From Streptomyces sp. SKN60 (GTDB lineage: Bacteria > Actinomycetota > Actinomycetes > Streptomycetales > Streptomycetaceae): a stretch of DNA of 64,000 bases. A program made the translations under genes and the position numbers. Each line of letters opens with the position of its first letter. Position 1 is the stretch's first letter. Positions 42,593 to 49,919 of the stretch are shown piece by piece. The notes below the pieces were generated by a model that was given only the letters and a program-made list of their open reading frames with translations, was not told the DNA's origin and made no database searches. The DNA lies in contig NZ_JAHTMW010000005.1 in NCBI RefSeq assembly GCF_026236535.1, forward strand, positions 1 to 64,000, in the 5' to 3' direction.

Positions 42593-43495
42593 TCAGATCA
42601 CCGGAGGCCGTCCGAGCCGGGCCATCCGCCACACCGTCCGCCACCGCATCGGCCGCCGCGGCGGACACGGCACACGCACCCCTTCGAAGAACCCCGCCCA
42701 CCACGCCCTGAGTCCGTGCAGCGGCGGCCGCTGGACCAGGGTGTACGCCGCCCACGAGGCGAGGTACACCGGCACCAGCACCGCGGGTAGCCGGCGCTTG
42801 GCGAGCCACACGCGGTTCCGGCCCGTGTTCCGGTAGTAGACGGCGTGCCGTGACGCCTCCGTGCGGGGGTGCCGGAGCAGCAGGTCCGCCCGGTAGTGGA
42901 TCTCCCACCCGGCGTCGAGCGCGCGCCACGCGAAGTCGGTCTCCTCGTGCGCGTAGAAGAACTCAGCCGGGAAGTCGCCGACCTCCTCGATCACGCTCAT
43001 ACGGATCGCGTGCGCCCCGCCCAGGTACGTCGTGACGGGCCCCGACTCCGCCGGATCCGCACCACCCAGCCGCGGCACATGCCTGCGCAGCGTCCGCCCC
43101 TCCTCGTCGACGATCCGGAAACCCACCACCCCCAGCCCCGGATTCTCTGCGAACGCCTCCCGCACGAGCCGCAGCGTGTCCGTCCTCGGCAGCAGCCCGT
43201 CGTCATCGAGGACCACCACCACATCCACGCCCCCACGCCCCCGCAACCACCGCACCCCGGCGTTCCGCCCTCCCGGAATCCCCAGGTTCTCCGCCAGTTG
43301 GACGCCCGCCACCCCGGCGGGCAGCTCCGGCAGCCCCACCCCCTGCCCGAGCACGACGACCGTCGCCGAGGCTCCCTCCTGGTCGGTGACCGATTTCAGC
43401 AGGGCATCAAGCTCTCGCTCCCGATCTCCCATGGTGAGCACGACGACGCCGAGCGAGAGCCGGTCCGCGTCAGCGTCCGCGTGCTGGCCCGTCAC
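42593..43495 (-). CDS. Family 2 glycosyltransferase
   Basis: A 300-residue GT-A enzyme: VVVLTMGDRERELDALLKSV, acceptor-type NLGIPGGRNAGVRWLRG, nucleotide-binding DXD equivalent VVLDDDG, and EEVGDFPAEFFYAHEETDFAWR with the catalytic ED. The rhamnosyltransferase-like C-terminus includes a hydrophobic segment (VPVYLASWAAYTLV). GTGA overlap with the upstream regulator suggests an operon. Confidence 0.9.
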   Translation of the reverse strand: MTGQHADADADRLSLGVVVLTMGDRERELDALLKSVTDQEGASATVVVLGQGVGLPELPAGVAGVQLAENLGIPGGRNAGVRWLRGRGGVDVVVVLDDDGLLPRTDTLRLVREAFAENPGLGVVGFRIVDEEGRTLRRHVPRLGGADPAESGPVTTYLGGAHAIRMSVIEEVGDFPAEFFYAHEETDFAWRALDAGWEIHYRADLLLRHPRTEASRHAVYYRNTGRNRVWLAKRRLPAVLVPVYLASWAAYTLVQRPPLHGLRAWWAGFFEGVRVPCPPRRPMRWRTVWRMARLGRPPVI

Positions 43496-44862
43496 GCCCG
43501 GCCCCGCAGGAGCGCGGCGGCGCGCTGCTCCAAGCTCGCGGCCCCGGACACCCCGCGCCTCCGGTAGCCGGCCGCCGTCGCCCGAATCGCCTTGATCTGC
43601 TGCCGGTTCCGGTCGGAGACCACGCCCTCCATGAAGTCGATCGCTCGGTTCCACAGGCCGACGGCCTCTTCGTGCCGGTGTTGGGCGGCCACCGAGCTCC
43701 CCAGGTTCACCATGGTCAGGCCGTGTACGCGCTGGTAGGTGCCCGGCGCGCGGCCTGCCAGCGCTGTGCGGTAGTGCCGTTCGGCCGCCGGGTAGTCCTT
43801 CATCGCCGTCAGCGTCTTGCCCGTGTGCGAGGCAACCGTGGCCGTGACCGGTCCGGAACCCGCGGCGTACGAAGCCACGGCGTCGCCCGTGTCCGACAGC
43901 GCGTCCTCCGCTGCCAACAGGGCACGGGCGGCCTTGCCGCCCTCCCGGCTGCTCCCGTACGCCCTGGCGCACGTGACCAGCAGGAGGGCTTCGGTCTGCC
44001 TGTCGACGCGGCCCGCCGCACGCCGTAGCGCCTCCTCCGCCAGCTCGACGCAGGAGCCCGGATGGCCCAGATCCAGCGCCTGGTGGGTCAACGCCCGCAT
44101 CATCCACGCTCCGTGGCCGCGCGGGTCGGACTCGCACGCCAGTTGGTAGCCGACGAGGTAGTACTGCTGGGCGACGCCCTCGCGGCCGAGATCGTGATGC
44201 TTCCACCCGATCAGGCAGGCCAATTGAGCAGCCGCCCCGAAGGCGTCCCGGCGGACGGCATCCGACGGGAATCGCCCCTCCAGCATGGGGACCACGGTGT
44301 CTGTCAGATATGCGGTGACCGTTGTCAGACCGTGTCCGCCACCCAGCCTGTCGTCCGCGCCTCGGAACACCTCTGTGAGCTGTCGGACGGTGGCGACCTC
44401 TTCCGTGCCGATGCAGCCCCTGGTTTTCGCCGCCTTGAGCGTGGCTGCGACGGCCTCGTGGTCGTAGGTGAGGGGGAGGCCGACAGCGGCCGCAGCGAAG
44501 GCGGTGTCGAGGAATTCCCTGCGGCGGAGCATCACAGACCTCCCGAGGTCGGTGGCGGTGGCCAGCGGATCGGCGCCCATAGCCTCCCTGGCCTCCCTGG
44601 TGCCAGCGCAGCCTAGACCGATCTCGGAGACCGTCACCTTCCTCTTGATCCTTCGTGACAGAGCTTCGGCGACGTATGAACGGGTCTGTCCGGCCGGTTT
44701 GCCGCCGGCGACCCAATAGGCGATGGCTGACGGCCCGGTGCTGAGTGTTTCCCCGGCCTCCGCAGCGATGGCACGGATCTCGCGCGCCAGCGCGAAGTAG
44801 GTGATCCCGGCCTCCGCGATGACGGCGGCGAGCTCGGTGTTCGGTGTTCGGCTCCCCGTCAA
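43492..44862 (-). CDS. HTH/TPR-type transcriptional regulator
   Basis: A 456-residue protein: an N-terminal XRE-like region (TELAAVIAEAGITYFALAREI, about 8-80) and a long all-helical part with tetratricopeptide-like repeats (about 150-440). This is the usual shape of Streptomyces developmental or metabolite regulators with TPR sensing domains. The likely start is TTG 44862 behind GAGGGGG; a start further in is possible. It is upstream of and overlaps the GT2 gene. Confidence 0.82.
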   Translation of the reverse strand: MTGSRTPNTELAAVIAEAGITYFALAREIRAIAAEAGETLSTGPSAIAYWVAGGKPAGQTRSYVAEALSRRIKRKVTVSEIGLGCAGTREAREAMGADPLATATDLGRSVMLRRREFLDTAFAAAAVGLPLTYDHEAVAATLKAAKTRGCIGTEEVATVRQLTEVFRGADDRLGGGHGLTTVTAYLTDTVVPMLEGRFPSDAVRRDAFGAAAQLACLIGWKHHDLGREGVAQQYYLVGYQLACESDPRGHGAWMMRALTHQALDLGHPGSCVELAEEALRRAAGRVDRQTEALLLVTCARAYGSSREGGKAARALLAAEDALSDTGDAVASYAAGSGPVTATVASHTGKTLTAMKDYPAAERHYRTALAGRAPGTYQRVHGLTMVNLGSSVAAQHRHEEAVGLWNRAIDFMEGVVSDRNRQQIKAIRATAAGYRRRGVSGAASLEQRAAALLRGRA

Positions 44863-45006
44863 CTCCTGCCCCCTCGGACGATCTTGAACGGCTTGAACGG
44901 GTCCCTCATGTCATCACGGTACCGACACGACGTGATCGTCGGTTCACTGAACGTGTCCGCTCGGGAGCGGTGACGACCAGTGCTCCCCCGAGGAGAGGAA
45001 CAGCGG

Positions 45007-45368
45007 ATGACCACCCCCGAACACACGCGCCACAAGGGCGCGGCCGATGCGCGGATCCCCGAAGTCCGGGATGCCTCACCCCCCGGCGCCCCCAGCCGCG
45101 CCCTGCGGATGCGGGCCGCCTCCGGGTGGGTGCGGTTCATGCGGCGGGCCGAGGCGGCGGGGTCGTATCCGGTCGGTCGGACGGGTACGAGCGGCATCCG
45201 CTGCTGGGCACTCGCGTCCGGGACACGGCCAGTGGGGCGGAGGGGGAGCTCACCGCCGTCACGCATGAACTGCACGGCGACGGGCGAGAGGTGCGCATCG
45301 CGCACCTCCGGGGCGGGAACGGCGTCGAGTGGACGGCGTCCGCCGACAACATCCAGGCCGCGCTGTGA
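45007..45368 (+). pseudogene. Small conserved gene upstream of amcB with an apparent frameshift
   Basis: A strong ribosome binding site (GGAGAGG) and ATG 45007 open a coding-like frame with GC-rich third positions for about 55 codons (MTTPEHTRHKGAADARIPEV onwards). At about 45165-45180, in GGTCGGTCGG, the coding signal moves to the -1 frame, which continues convincingly (GYERHPLLGTRVRDTASGAE to ASADNIQAAL) to TGA 45368. The TGA overlaps the amcB GTG. Explanations: real decay, programmed -1 shift, or a base missing in the assembly. Family not recognised. Confidence 0.6.
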
Positions 45369-46501
45369 CCGTCCGCGCCGCACCGTCCACCCCCTCACGG
45401 CTCGCGCCGGTGCCGCGCGCGGTGGTGCTGCAGCCGACCACGCTGTGCCTGCCCATGGACTGCACCTACTGCTACCTGCCCTTCCGCAGGATCGCGCACC
45501 TGATGCCCGTACCCGTCGCCGAGGCCGTGGCGAGGACGGTCAACGGCTGGGCGGCCGACGATCCCGCCTTCGAGGTGGTCTGGCACGGCGGCGAACCGCT
45601 CGCGGCCGGCCGCGAGCACCTCGCCGCGCTCATGGCCCCGTTCCGGGGAGTGAAGCACTCCCTCCAGACGAATGCCGTCCTGCTCGACGACGCCTGGTGC
45701 GCCTTTCTGCGGGAGCGCGACGTACACGTGGGCGTCAGCATCGACGGCCCCGAGGACCTGAACGCACACAGGCTCACGCTCGCCGGTCACCCCGGCTTCC
45801 GGCTGACCATGCGGGGGATCGAGAGGCTACGGCGGCACGGCATCCCGTTCTCCGCCATCGCCGTCGTCTCCGACCCCGACCCCGCCCACGCGGCCCGCTT
45901 CTACGGGTTCTTCGCCGAGCTCGGAGTGACCGCCCTCGGCGTCAACGTCGAGGAGGAAGAAGGCGTCAACCACCGCTCCGCGAACGCCGATCCCGAGCGT
46001 GCGGCGGCTTTCTGGCAGGCCCTCGCCGAGGCCTGGAGTGCGAACCCGGTCGTGCGGCTGCGGGAGATGTCGCGGGTGATGGACTTCGCCCGCGCCGTGA
46101 TCGACGACCGTGCGCCGGCGGTCGGCGCCGCATCCGACCCCTGGGATCCGCTGCCCACCGTCGCCCACGACGGCGGAGTGGTCATGCTCTCCCCGGAGCT
46201 GGCCGGCTTCACCGACGACCGGTACGGCGACTTCACCACCGGCAACGTGCTCTGCGACGGCCTCGACCTGCTCGTGGCAGAGGCCGAGGAGCGCACCCCC
46301 TGGATCACCGAGTTCTGGAAGGGCGTGGACGCCTGCCGCGCCACCTGCCCGTACTTCGCCTTCTGCGGCGGAGGCCATCCCGCCAACCGCTACTTCGAGC
46401 ACGGCGGACGGATGGACGGCACCAGGACCCGGTACTGCAGCACCGCGAAGATCGCCCTCATCGAAGGAGTCACCCGTCATGCCGCCGAACACCGCCCGTG
46501 A
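45365..46501 (+). CDS. amcB: Cyclophane-forming radical SAM/SPASM peptide maturase, AmcB-type
   Basis: A 378-residue radical SAM enzyme: LQPTTLCLPMDCTYCYLP places the three iron-sulfur cysteines (here C-x4-C-x2-C, one residue longer than the usual C-x3-C-x2-C), GGEPL is the SAM-binding motif, and the C-terminal SPASM-type cluster has CRATCPYFAFCGGGHP and a later YC. It would cross-link aromatic side chains to Asn or Asp carbons in the precursor encoded by the overlapping next gene. GTG 45365 overlaps the upstream stop. Confidence 0.93.
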   Translation: MTVRAAPSTPSRLAPVPRAVVLQPTTLCLPMDCTYCYLPFRRIAHLMPVPVAEAVARTVNGWAADDPAFEVVWHGGEPLAAGREHLAALMAPFRGVKHSLQTNAVLLDDAWCAFLRERDVHVGVSIDGPEDLNAHRLTLAGHPGFRLTMRGIERLRRHGIPFSAIAVVSDPDPAHAARFYGFFAELGVTALGVNVEEEEGVNHRSANADPERAAAFWQALAEAWSANPVVRLREMSRVMDFARAVIDDRAPAVGAASDPWDPLPTVAHDGGVVMLSPELAGFTDDRYGDFTTGNVLCDGLDLLVAEAEERTPWITEFWKGVDACRATCPYFAFCGGGHPANRYFEHGGRMDGTRTRYCSTAKIALIEGVTRHAAEHRP

Positions 46502-46655
46502 ACTCGTGATGCACTCGGCCGAGGGATTCCGGTCCCTCCTGGAGGCCGCGGGCAGCCAGGCCGTCGCCCGTTTCGACAACCGCCCCACCTGGGACAACCC
46601 CACGCCCACCTTCGACAACCGTCCGACCTGGGACAACTGGAACCAGAAGTCCTGA
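46479..46655 (+). CDS. amcA: Multiple-cyclophane RiPP precursor, AmcA-type
   Basis: A 58-residue precursor. Leader about 1-30 (MPPNTARELVMHSAEGFRSL...) and a core with two copies of FDNRPTWDN (32-40, 45-53) and a final WNQKS. Each copy has two aromatic-Asp-Asn triads (F-D-N, W-D-N), the substrate type for three-residue cyclophane formation. It overlaps the maturase gene by 23 nt; AAGGAG is 9 bp before ATG 46479. A matching export or protease gene is not adjacent. Confidence 0.93.
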   Translation: MPPNTARELVMHSAEGFRSLLEAAGSQAVARFDNRPTWDNPTPTFDNRPTWDNWNQKS

Positions 46656-46683
46656 CACCCCGGACCAACCCCAGAGGAGCGCT

Positions 46684-47361
46684 GTGGCCACTACCCGAAC
46701 CTTCGACCGCGTCACGGTCACCACACCCGACCTGGACGAGCCGGGGCTTCACCTGGCGAAGGTCGACACCCTTGAAAGCCCGCGCGGAGTCATGCAGGAC
46801 TTCGCTTACGCCGGCGCGGACCTCCGCGCGCTCGACCTTGCCGACCTCCGGCTGCTCACTGGTCGGATCGACGGCGTACGGGCACAACGCGCGACGTTCG
46901 AGGGACTGGTCGCGCACGACGTGGAGATCGGCGGCAGCGAGCTGGGGACCGCTCGCTGGAGCGAGAGCAGGCTGAGTCGCGTGCTGGTGCGTGACTGCAA
47001 GCTGCTCGGTGCCGCCCTGAGCGGAGTGGTTCTCGACGATGTGCTGTTCGAGCGCTGCAAGCTCGACTACGCGACATTCGAGAGGGTGCGGGCCACCGGG
47101 CCCGTCGTCTTTCACGAGTGCGTGCTGACCGAGGCGGTCTTCACCGACTGCGACCTCTCCGGGGTCGTCTTCTCGGACTGCGCGCTCAGGCGCGCCGAGT
47201 TCGGGGCCGGGCGATACCGGGGCGCCGACCTGCGGGGCAACGACCTCTCCACCGTCCGCGGCATCGCGCACCTCGCGGGCGTACGGATCGGGCCGGAGCA
47301 GCAGGGTGAGCTGGCGCAGGCGCTGGTGGGCGAGCTCGGGATCACCGTCGGCGACGTCTGA
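46684..47361 (+). CDS. Qnr-sized pentapeptide-repeat protein beside the RiPP genes
   Basis: A 225-residue protein made mostly of pentapeptide repeats (ADLRALDLADLRLLTG..., CDLSGVVFSDCALRRAEF..., GADLRGNDLSTVRG) that fold as a right-handed beta-helix. Size and continuity match DNA-gyrase-protecting proteins such as Qnr, McbG and AlbG. GTG 46684 has GAGGAG upstream and follows the precursor by 28 bp, so it is likely in the operon. Immunity is inferred from context only. Confidence 0.85.
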   Translation: MATTRTFDRVTVTTPDLDEPGLHLAKVDTLESPRGVMQDFAYAGADLRALDLADLRLLTGRIDGVRAQRATFEGLVAHDVEIGGSELGTARWSESRLSRVLVRDCKLLGAALSGVVLDDVLFERCKLDYATFERVRATGPVVFHECVLTEAVFTDCDLSGVVFSDCALRRAEFGAGRYRGADLRGNDLSTVRGIAHLAGVRIGPEQQGELAQALVGELGITVGDV

Positions 47362-47412
47362 AGGAGGGATTAACCGGTCGACCGGGCCGGTCCGACGCGG
47401 TTCGCTGGAGGG

Positions 47413-47997
47413 ATGGGTGGAGTTGAGTTGAGGACCGGGCGGCTGGTGTTGCGGGCGTGGCGGGAGGAGGACCTGGGGCCCTGGGCGGAGATGAATGCCG
47501 ATCCGGAGATCCGGAGGCATCTGGGGGAGCTGCTCAGCCGGGCGGAGAGCGATGCCACCGTGGCGCGGATGCGGGAGGAGTTCGCGGCGCGCGGGTACGG
47601 GTGGTGGGCGGTGGAGTCGCGGGAGACCGGGGAGTTCCTGGGGCGGGCCGGGCTCGACCGGGTGGGGGAGGGGTTGCCGTACGGCGGGGTGGACGTCGGG
47701 TGGCGGCTGAAGCGGGACGCGTGGGGGTACGGGTACGCCACCGAGGCCGGGCGGGCCTGTCTGGAGTTCGGGTTCGGCGTGCTCGGGCTGTCGGAGATCG
47801 TCGCGTCGACGACCGTGCGTAACCTCAGGTCCCAGGCCGTGATGCGGCGACTCGGCATGACCCGCGATCCGGCCGACGACTTCGAGGACCCGAGCGCGCC
47901 CGAGGGGCCGCTGAAGGCCTGTGTGCTCCACCGGATGCGGCGGGAGAGGTGGGAGGCTCTTCGGTCCAACCTTGCCGAATCTATCGAGATTCGATAG
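47413..47997 (+). CDS. GNAT family N-acetyltransferase (RimJ/RimL-like)
   Basis: A 194-residue acetyltransferase: ELRTGRLVLRAWREEDLGPW at the start, VDVGWRLKRDAWGYGYATEA for acetyl-CoA binding, and NLRSQAVMRRLGMTRD late. Its final codons lie inside a perfect palindrome that probably controls the next operon. Confidence 0.92.
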   Translation: MGGVELRTGRLVLRAWREEDLGPWAEMNADPEIRRHLGELLSRAESDATVARMREEFAARGYGWWAVESRETGEFLGRAGLDRVGEGLPYGGVDVGWRLKRDAWGYGYATEAGRACLEFGFGVLGLSEIVASTTVRNLRSQAVMRRLGMTRDPADDFEDPSAPEGPLKACVLHRMRRERWEALRSNLAESIEIR

Positions 47998-48020
47998 ATT
48001 TCCATCGTAGGTCGATGGAA
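47980..48020. promoter_or_regulatory. Twin palindromes upstream of the DUF2975/HTH operon
   Basis: TCTATCGA-gat-TCGATAGA (47980-47998) overlaps the GNAT stop codon and TTCCATCG-taggt-CGATGGAA (48000-48020) follows at once, 11 bp before ATG 48031. Their mutual similarity suggests an operator pair for the HTH protein encoded in the operon. Confidence 0.7.
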
Positions 48021-48030
48021 AGGTGGGGCA

Positions 48031-48522
48031 ATGGGAAAGCTGGCAGTGGGCGCGCTGCGCGCCGTGCTCGTGGTGGTGCTCACCGGCACCGTGTTCGTCC
48101 AGGCGTTGATGGTGTGGGTGCTGGTCAGTGGGAGTGACCCGGAGGACGGGTCGCTCCCGCTGACCCCGCTGCGTGTGATCACGATCCTGGGCATCGGGAC
48201 GGCCCAGGTCACCATGGTCTGTGTATGGCGACTGGTCACGATGGTGCGACGCGGAACCGTGTTCTCCCGCGCCGCCTTCCGGTACGTGGACGTCATCATC
48301 GGTGCGATCGTCGCGGCTGCACTCGTGTGGTTCGCGGTCACGGCCATCAACGCGCCCGGCCAGCGGGACGACCCGGGCGTCACTCTCATCATGGGCGGGA
48401 TCGGTGTGGCCATCCTGGGCGTCGCGCTCATCGTGCTCGTGCTGCGGATGCTGCTCGCCCAGGCCGTCGCCCGTGACGTCGAAGCGACGCGGATGCAGGC
48501 CGAGTTGGACGAGGTGATCTGA
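48031..48522 (+). CDS. DUF2975 membrane protein
   Basis: A 163-residue protein with four membrane segments (about 5-30, 48-72, 87-107, 121-142) in the DUF2975/YoaS-like pattern, including VFSRAAFRYVDVIIG. Its stop overlaps the start of an HTH gene by one base (TGATG). The DUF2975-HTH pair is widespread; the membrane protein probably modulates the regulator. Confidence 0.88.
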   Translation: MGKLAVGALRAVLVVVLTGTVFVQALMVWVLVSGSDPEDGSLPLTPLRVITILGIGTAQVTMVCVWRLVTMVRRGTVFSRAAFRYVDVIIGAIVAAALVWFAVTAINAPGQRDDPGVTLIMGGIGVAILGVALIVLVLRMLLAQAVARDVEATRMQAELDEVI

Positions 48523-48767
48523 TGCCGATCGCCGTCGACATCGACGTGATGCTGGCCAGGCGGAAGATGTCCGTGGGAGACCTCGCCGACCGCGTGGGGA
48601 TCACGCCCGCCAACCTGGCGGTGCTCAAGAACGGCCGCGCCAAGGCGGTGCGCTTCGCGACGCTCGCCGCGCTCTGCGAGGTGCTTGAGTGCCAGCCGGG
48701 CGACCTGTTGCGCTGGGAGGCCGACGACACCGCGGGCGAATCGATCGTGCCGGCCGACGCGTCATAG
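48522..48767 (+). CDS. Small Cro/C1-type HTH regulator (YozG-like)
   Basis: An 81-residue protein, almost entirely a helix-turn-helix: MLARRKMSVGDLADRVGITPANLAVLKNGRAKAVRFATLAALCEVLECQPGDLL. Translationally coupled to the DUF2975 gene. Likely binds the twin palindromes upstream and represses its own operon. Confidence 0.93.
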   Translation: MPIAVDIDVMLARRKMSVGDLADRVGITPANLAVLKNGRAKAVRFATLAALCEVLECQPGDLLRWEADDTAGESIVPADAS

Positions 48768-48884
48768 TCGATCCCGCCCGCCCTTGACCGATTCCGCCGG
48801 CATCCCGGCGCCGTACCCGGGGAGATCCTGGGGAGACGCAAACTCCGTGGCGGCCTCGCCGCCGCCGGCCGTAGCCTCGCACGC

Positions 48885-49919
48885 ATGCAGCCGCAGACGC
48901 GCATCGACGCCGACCTCGTCCGCCGGCTCGTCGCCGCCCAGTTCCCGCAGTGGGCCGGGCTGCCCGTACGGGAGATGGCGACGGCCGGGACGGACAACGC
49001 GATGTTCCGGCTCGGGGACGGGCATGTCGTGCGGCTGCCGAAGGCCACCTGGGCGGCCGGGGACGCCGAGAAGGAGCAGCGGTGGCTGCCGCGGCTCGCG
49101 CCCGGGCTTCCGCTCGACGTGCCGGTGCCCGTGGGATGCGGGGTGCCGGGCGAGGGGTACGGGCAGGTGTGGTCCGTGTGCGAGTGGCTGGACGGGCAGG
49201 ACGCGTACGCCGCGCCGCTCACCGATCTGGCGCACGCCGCACGGGAGTTGGGGCGGTTCGGGGTCGCGCTGCGGGCCGCCGACGCGAGCGGCGGGCCCAC
49301 CTCCTTCCGGGGCGGGCCGGTCACCGACTGGGAGGACGGCAACATGCCCGGGGCGATCCGGGCACTCGCCGCCCAAGGCCTCCTCGACGCCGAACGCGCC
49401 ACCGCCGCCTGGGAGTCGGTGCTCCGCCTCCCCGCGTACGACGGCGACCCGGTCTGGGTCCACGGCGACCTGCTGCCCGGCAACCTGCTCACCCGCGACG
49501 GCCGGCTCAGCGCCGTCATCGACTTCGGCGGCCTCGGCACCGGCGACCCGGCCGTCGACACCATGGCCGCCTGGACCCTCTTCACCCCCGAGACGCGCCC
49601 GCTGTTCCGCGCGGCGGCCCAGGTCGACGACGCGACCTGGGCGCGCGGCCGCGGCTGGGCCCTGTGCTGGGGCATCGTGACCGAGGCCTACTACGGCGGC
49701 GGCCGGAACCCGGTCCTCGCCGCCGTCGCCCACCGGACGTGGACGGAGGCCCTCCCCGAATTCACTGATCAGGGAGTCAGCTGCTCCGGCAGCTCCGCCG
49801 CGTGCACCACCGCCAGGCCCGACACCGCACGGGTCAGCGTCACGTACAGCCGGCGCAGGCCCGTCCGCTCGTCCGGCTCGCCGTCCACGACCGCCGAGGG
49901 CTCGTCGAGGACCACGTAG
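48885..49919 (+). CDS. Aminoglycoside-phosphotransferase-family protein with antisense tail
   Basis: A 344-residue frame. Kinase-like features: VREMATAGTDNAMFRLGDG (nucleotide loop), VWVHGDLLPGNLL (catalytic HGD) and VIDFGGLGTGDPAVD (metal DFG/DxD). The recognisable domain ends near ALPEF (about residue 293). About 50 further codons overlap the convergent helicase gene antisense and look non-coding; a TGA in another frame lies right at the expected end (about 49764), so a small indel may have removed the stop. Substrate unknown. Confidence 0.85.
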   Translation: MQPQTRIDADLVRRLVAAQFPQWAGLPVREMATAGTDNAMFRLGDGHVVRLPKATWAAGDAEKEQRWLPRLAPGLPLDVPVPVGCGVPGEGYGQVWSVCEWLDGQDAYAAPLTDLAHAARELGRFGVALRAADASGGPTSFRGGPVTDWEDGNMPGAIRALAAQGLLDAERATAAWESVLRLPAYDGDPVWVHGDLLPGNLLTRDGRLSAVIDFGGLGTGDPAVDTMAAWTLFTPETRPLFRAAAQVDDATWARGRGWALCWGIVTEAYYGGGRNPVLAAVAHRTWTEALPEFTDQGVSCSGSSAACTTARPDTARVSVTYSRRRPVRSSGSPSTTAEGSSRTT

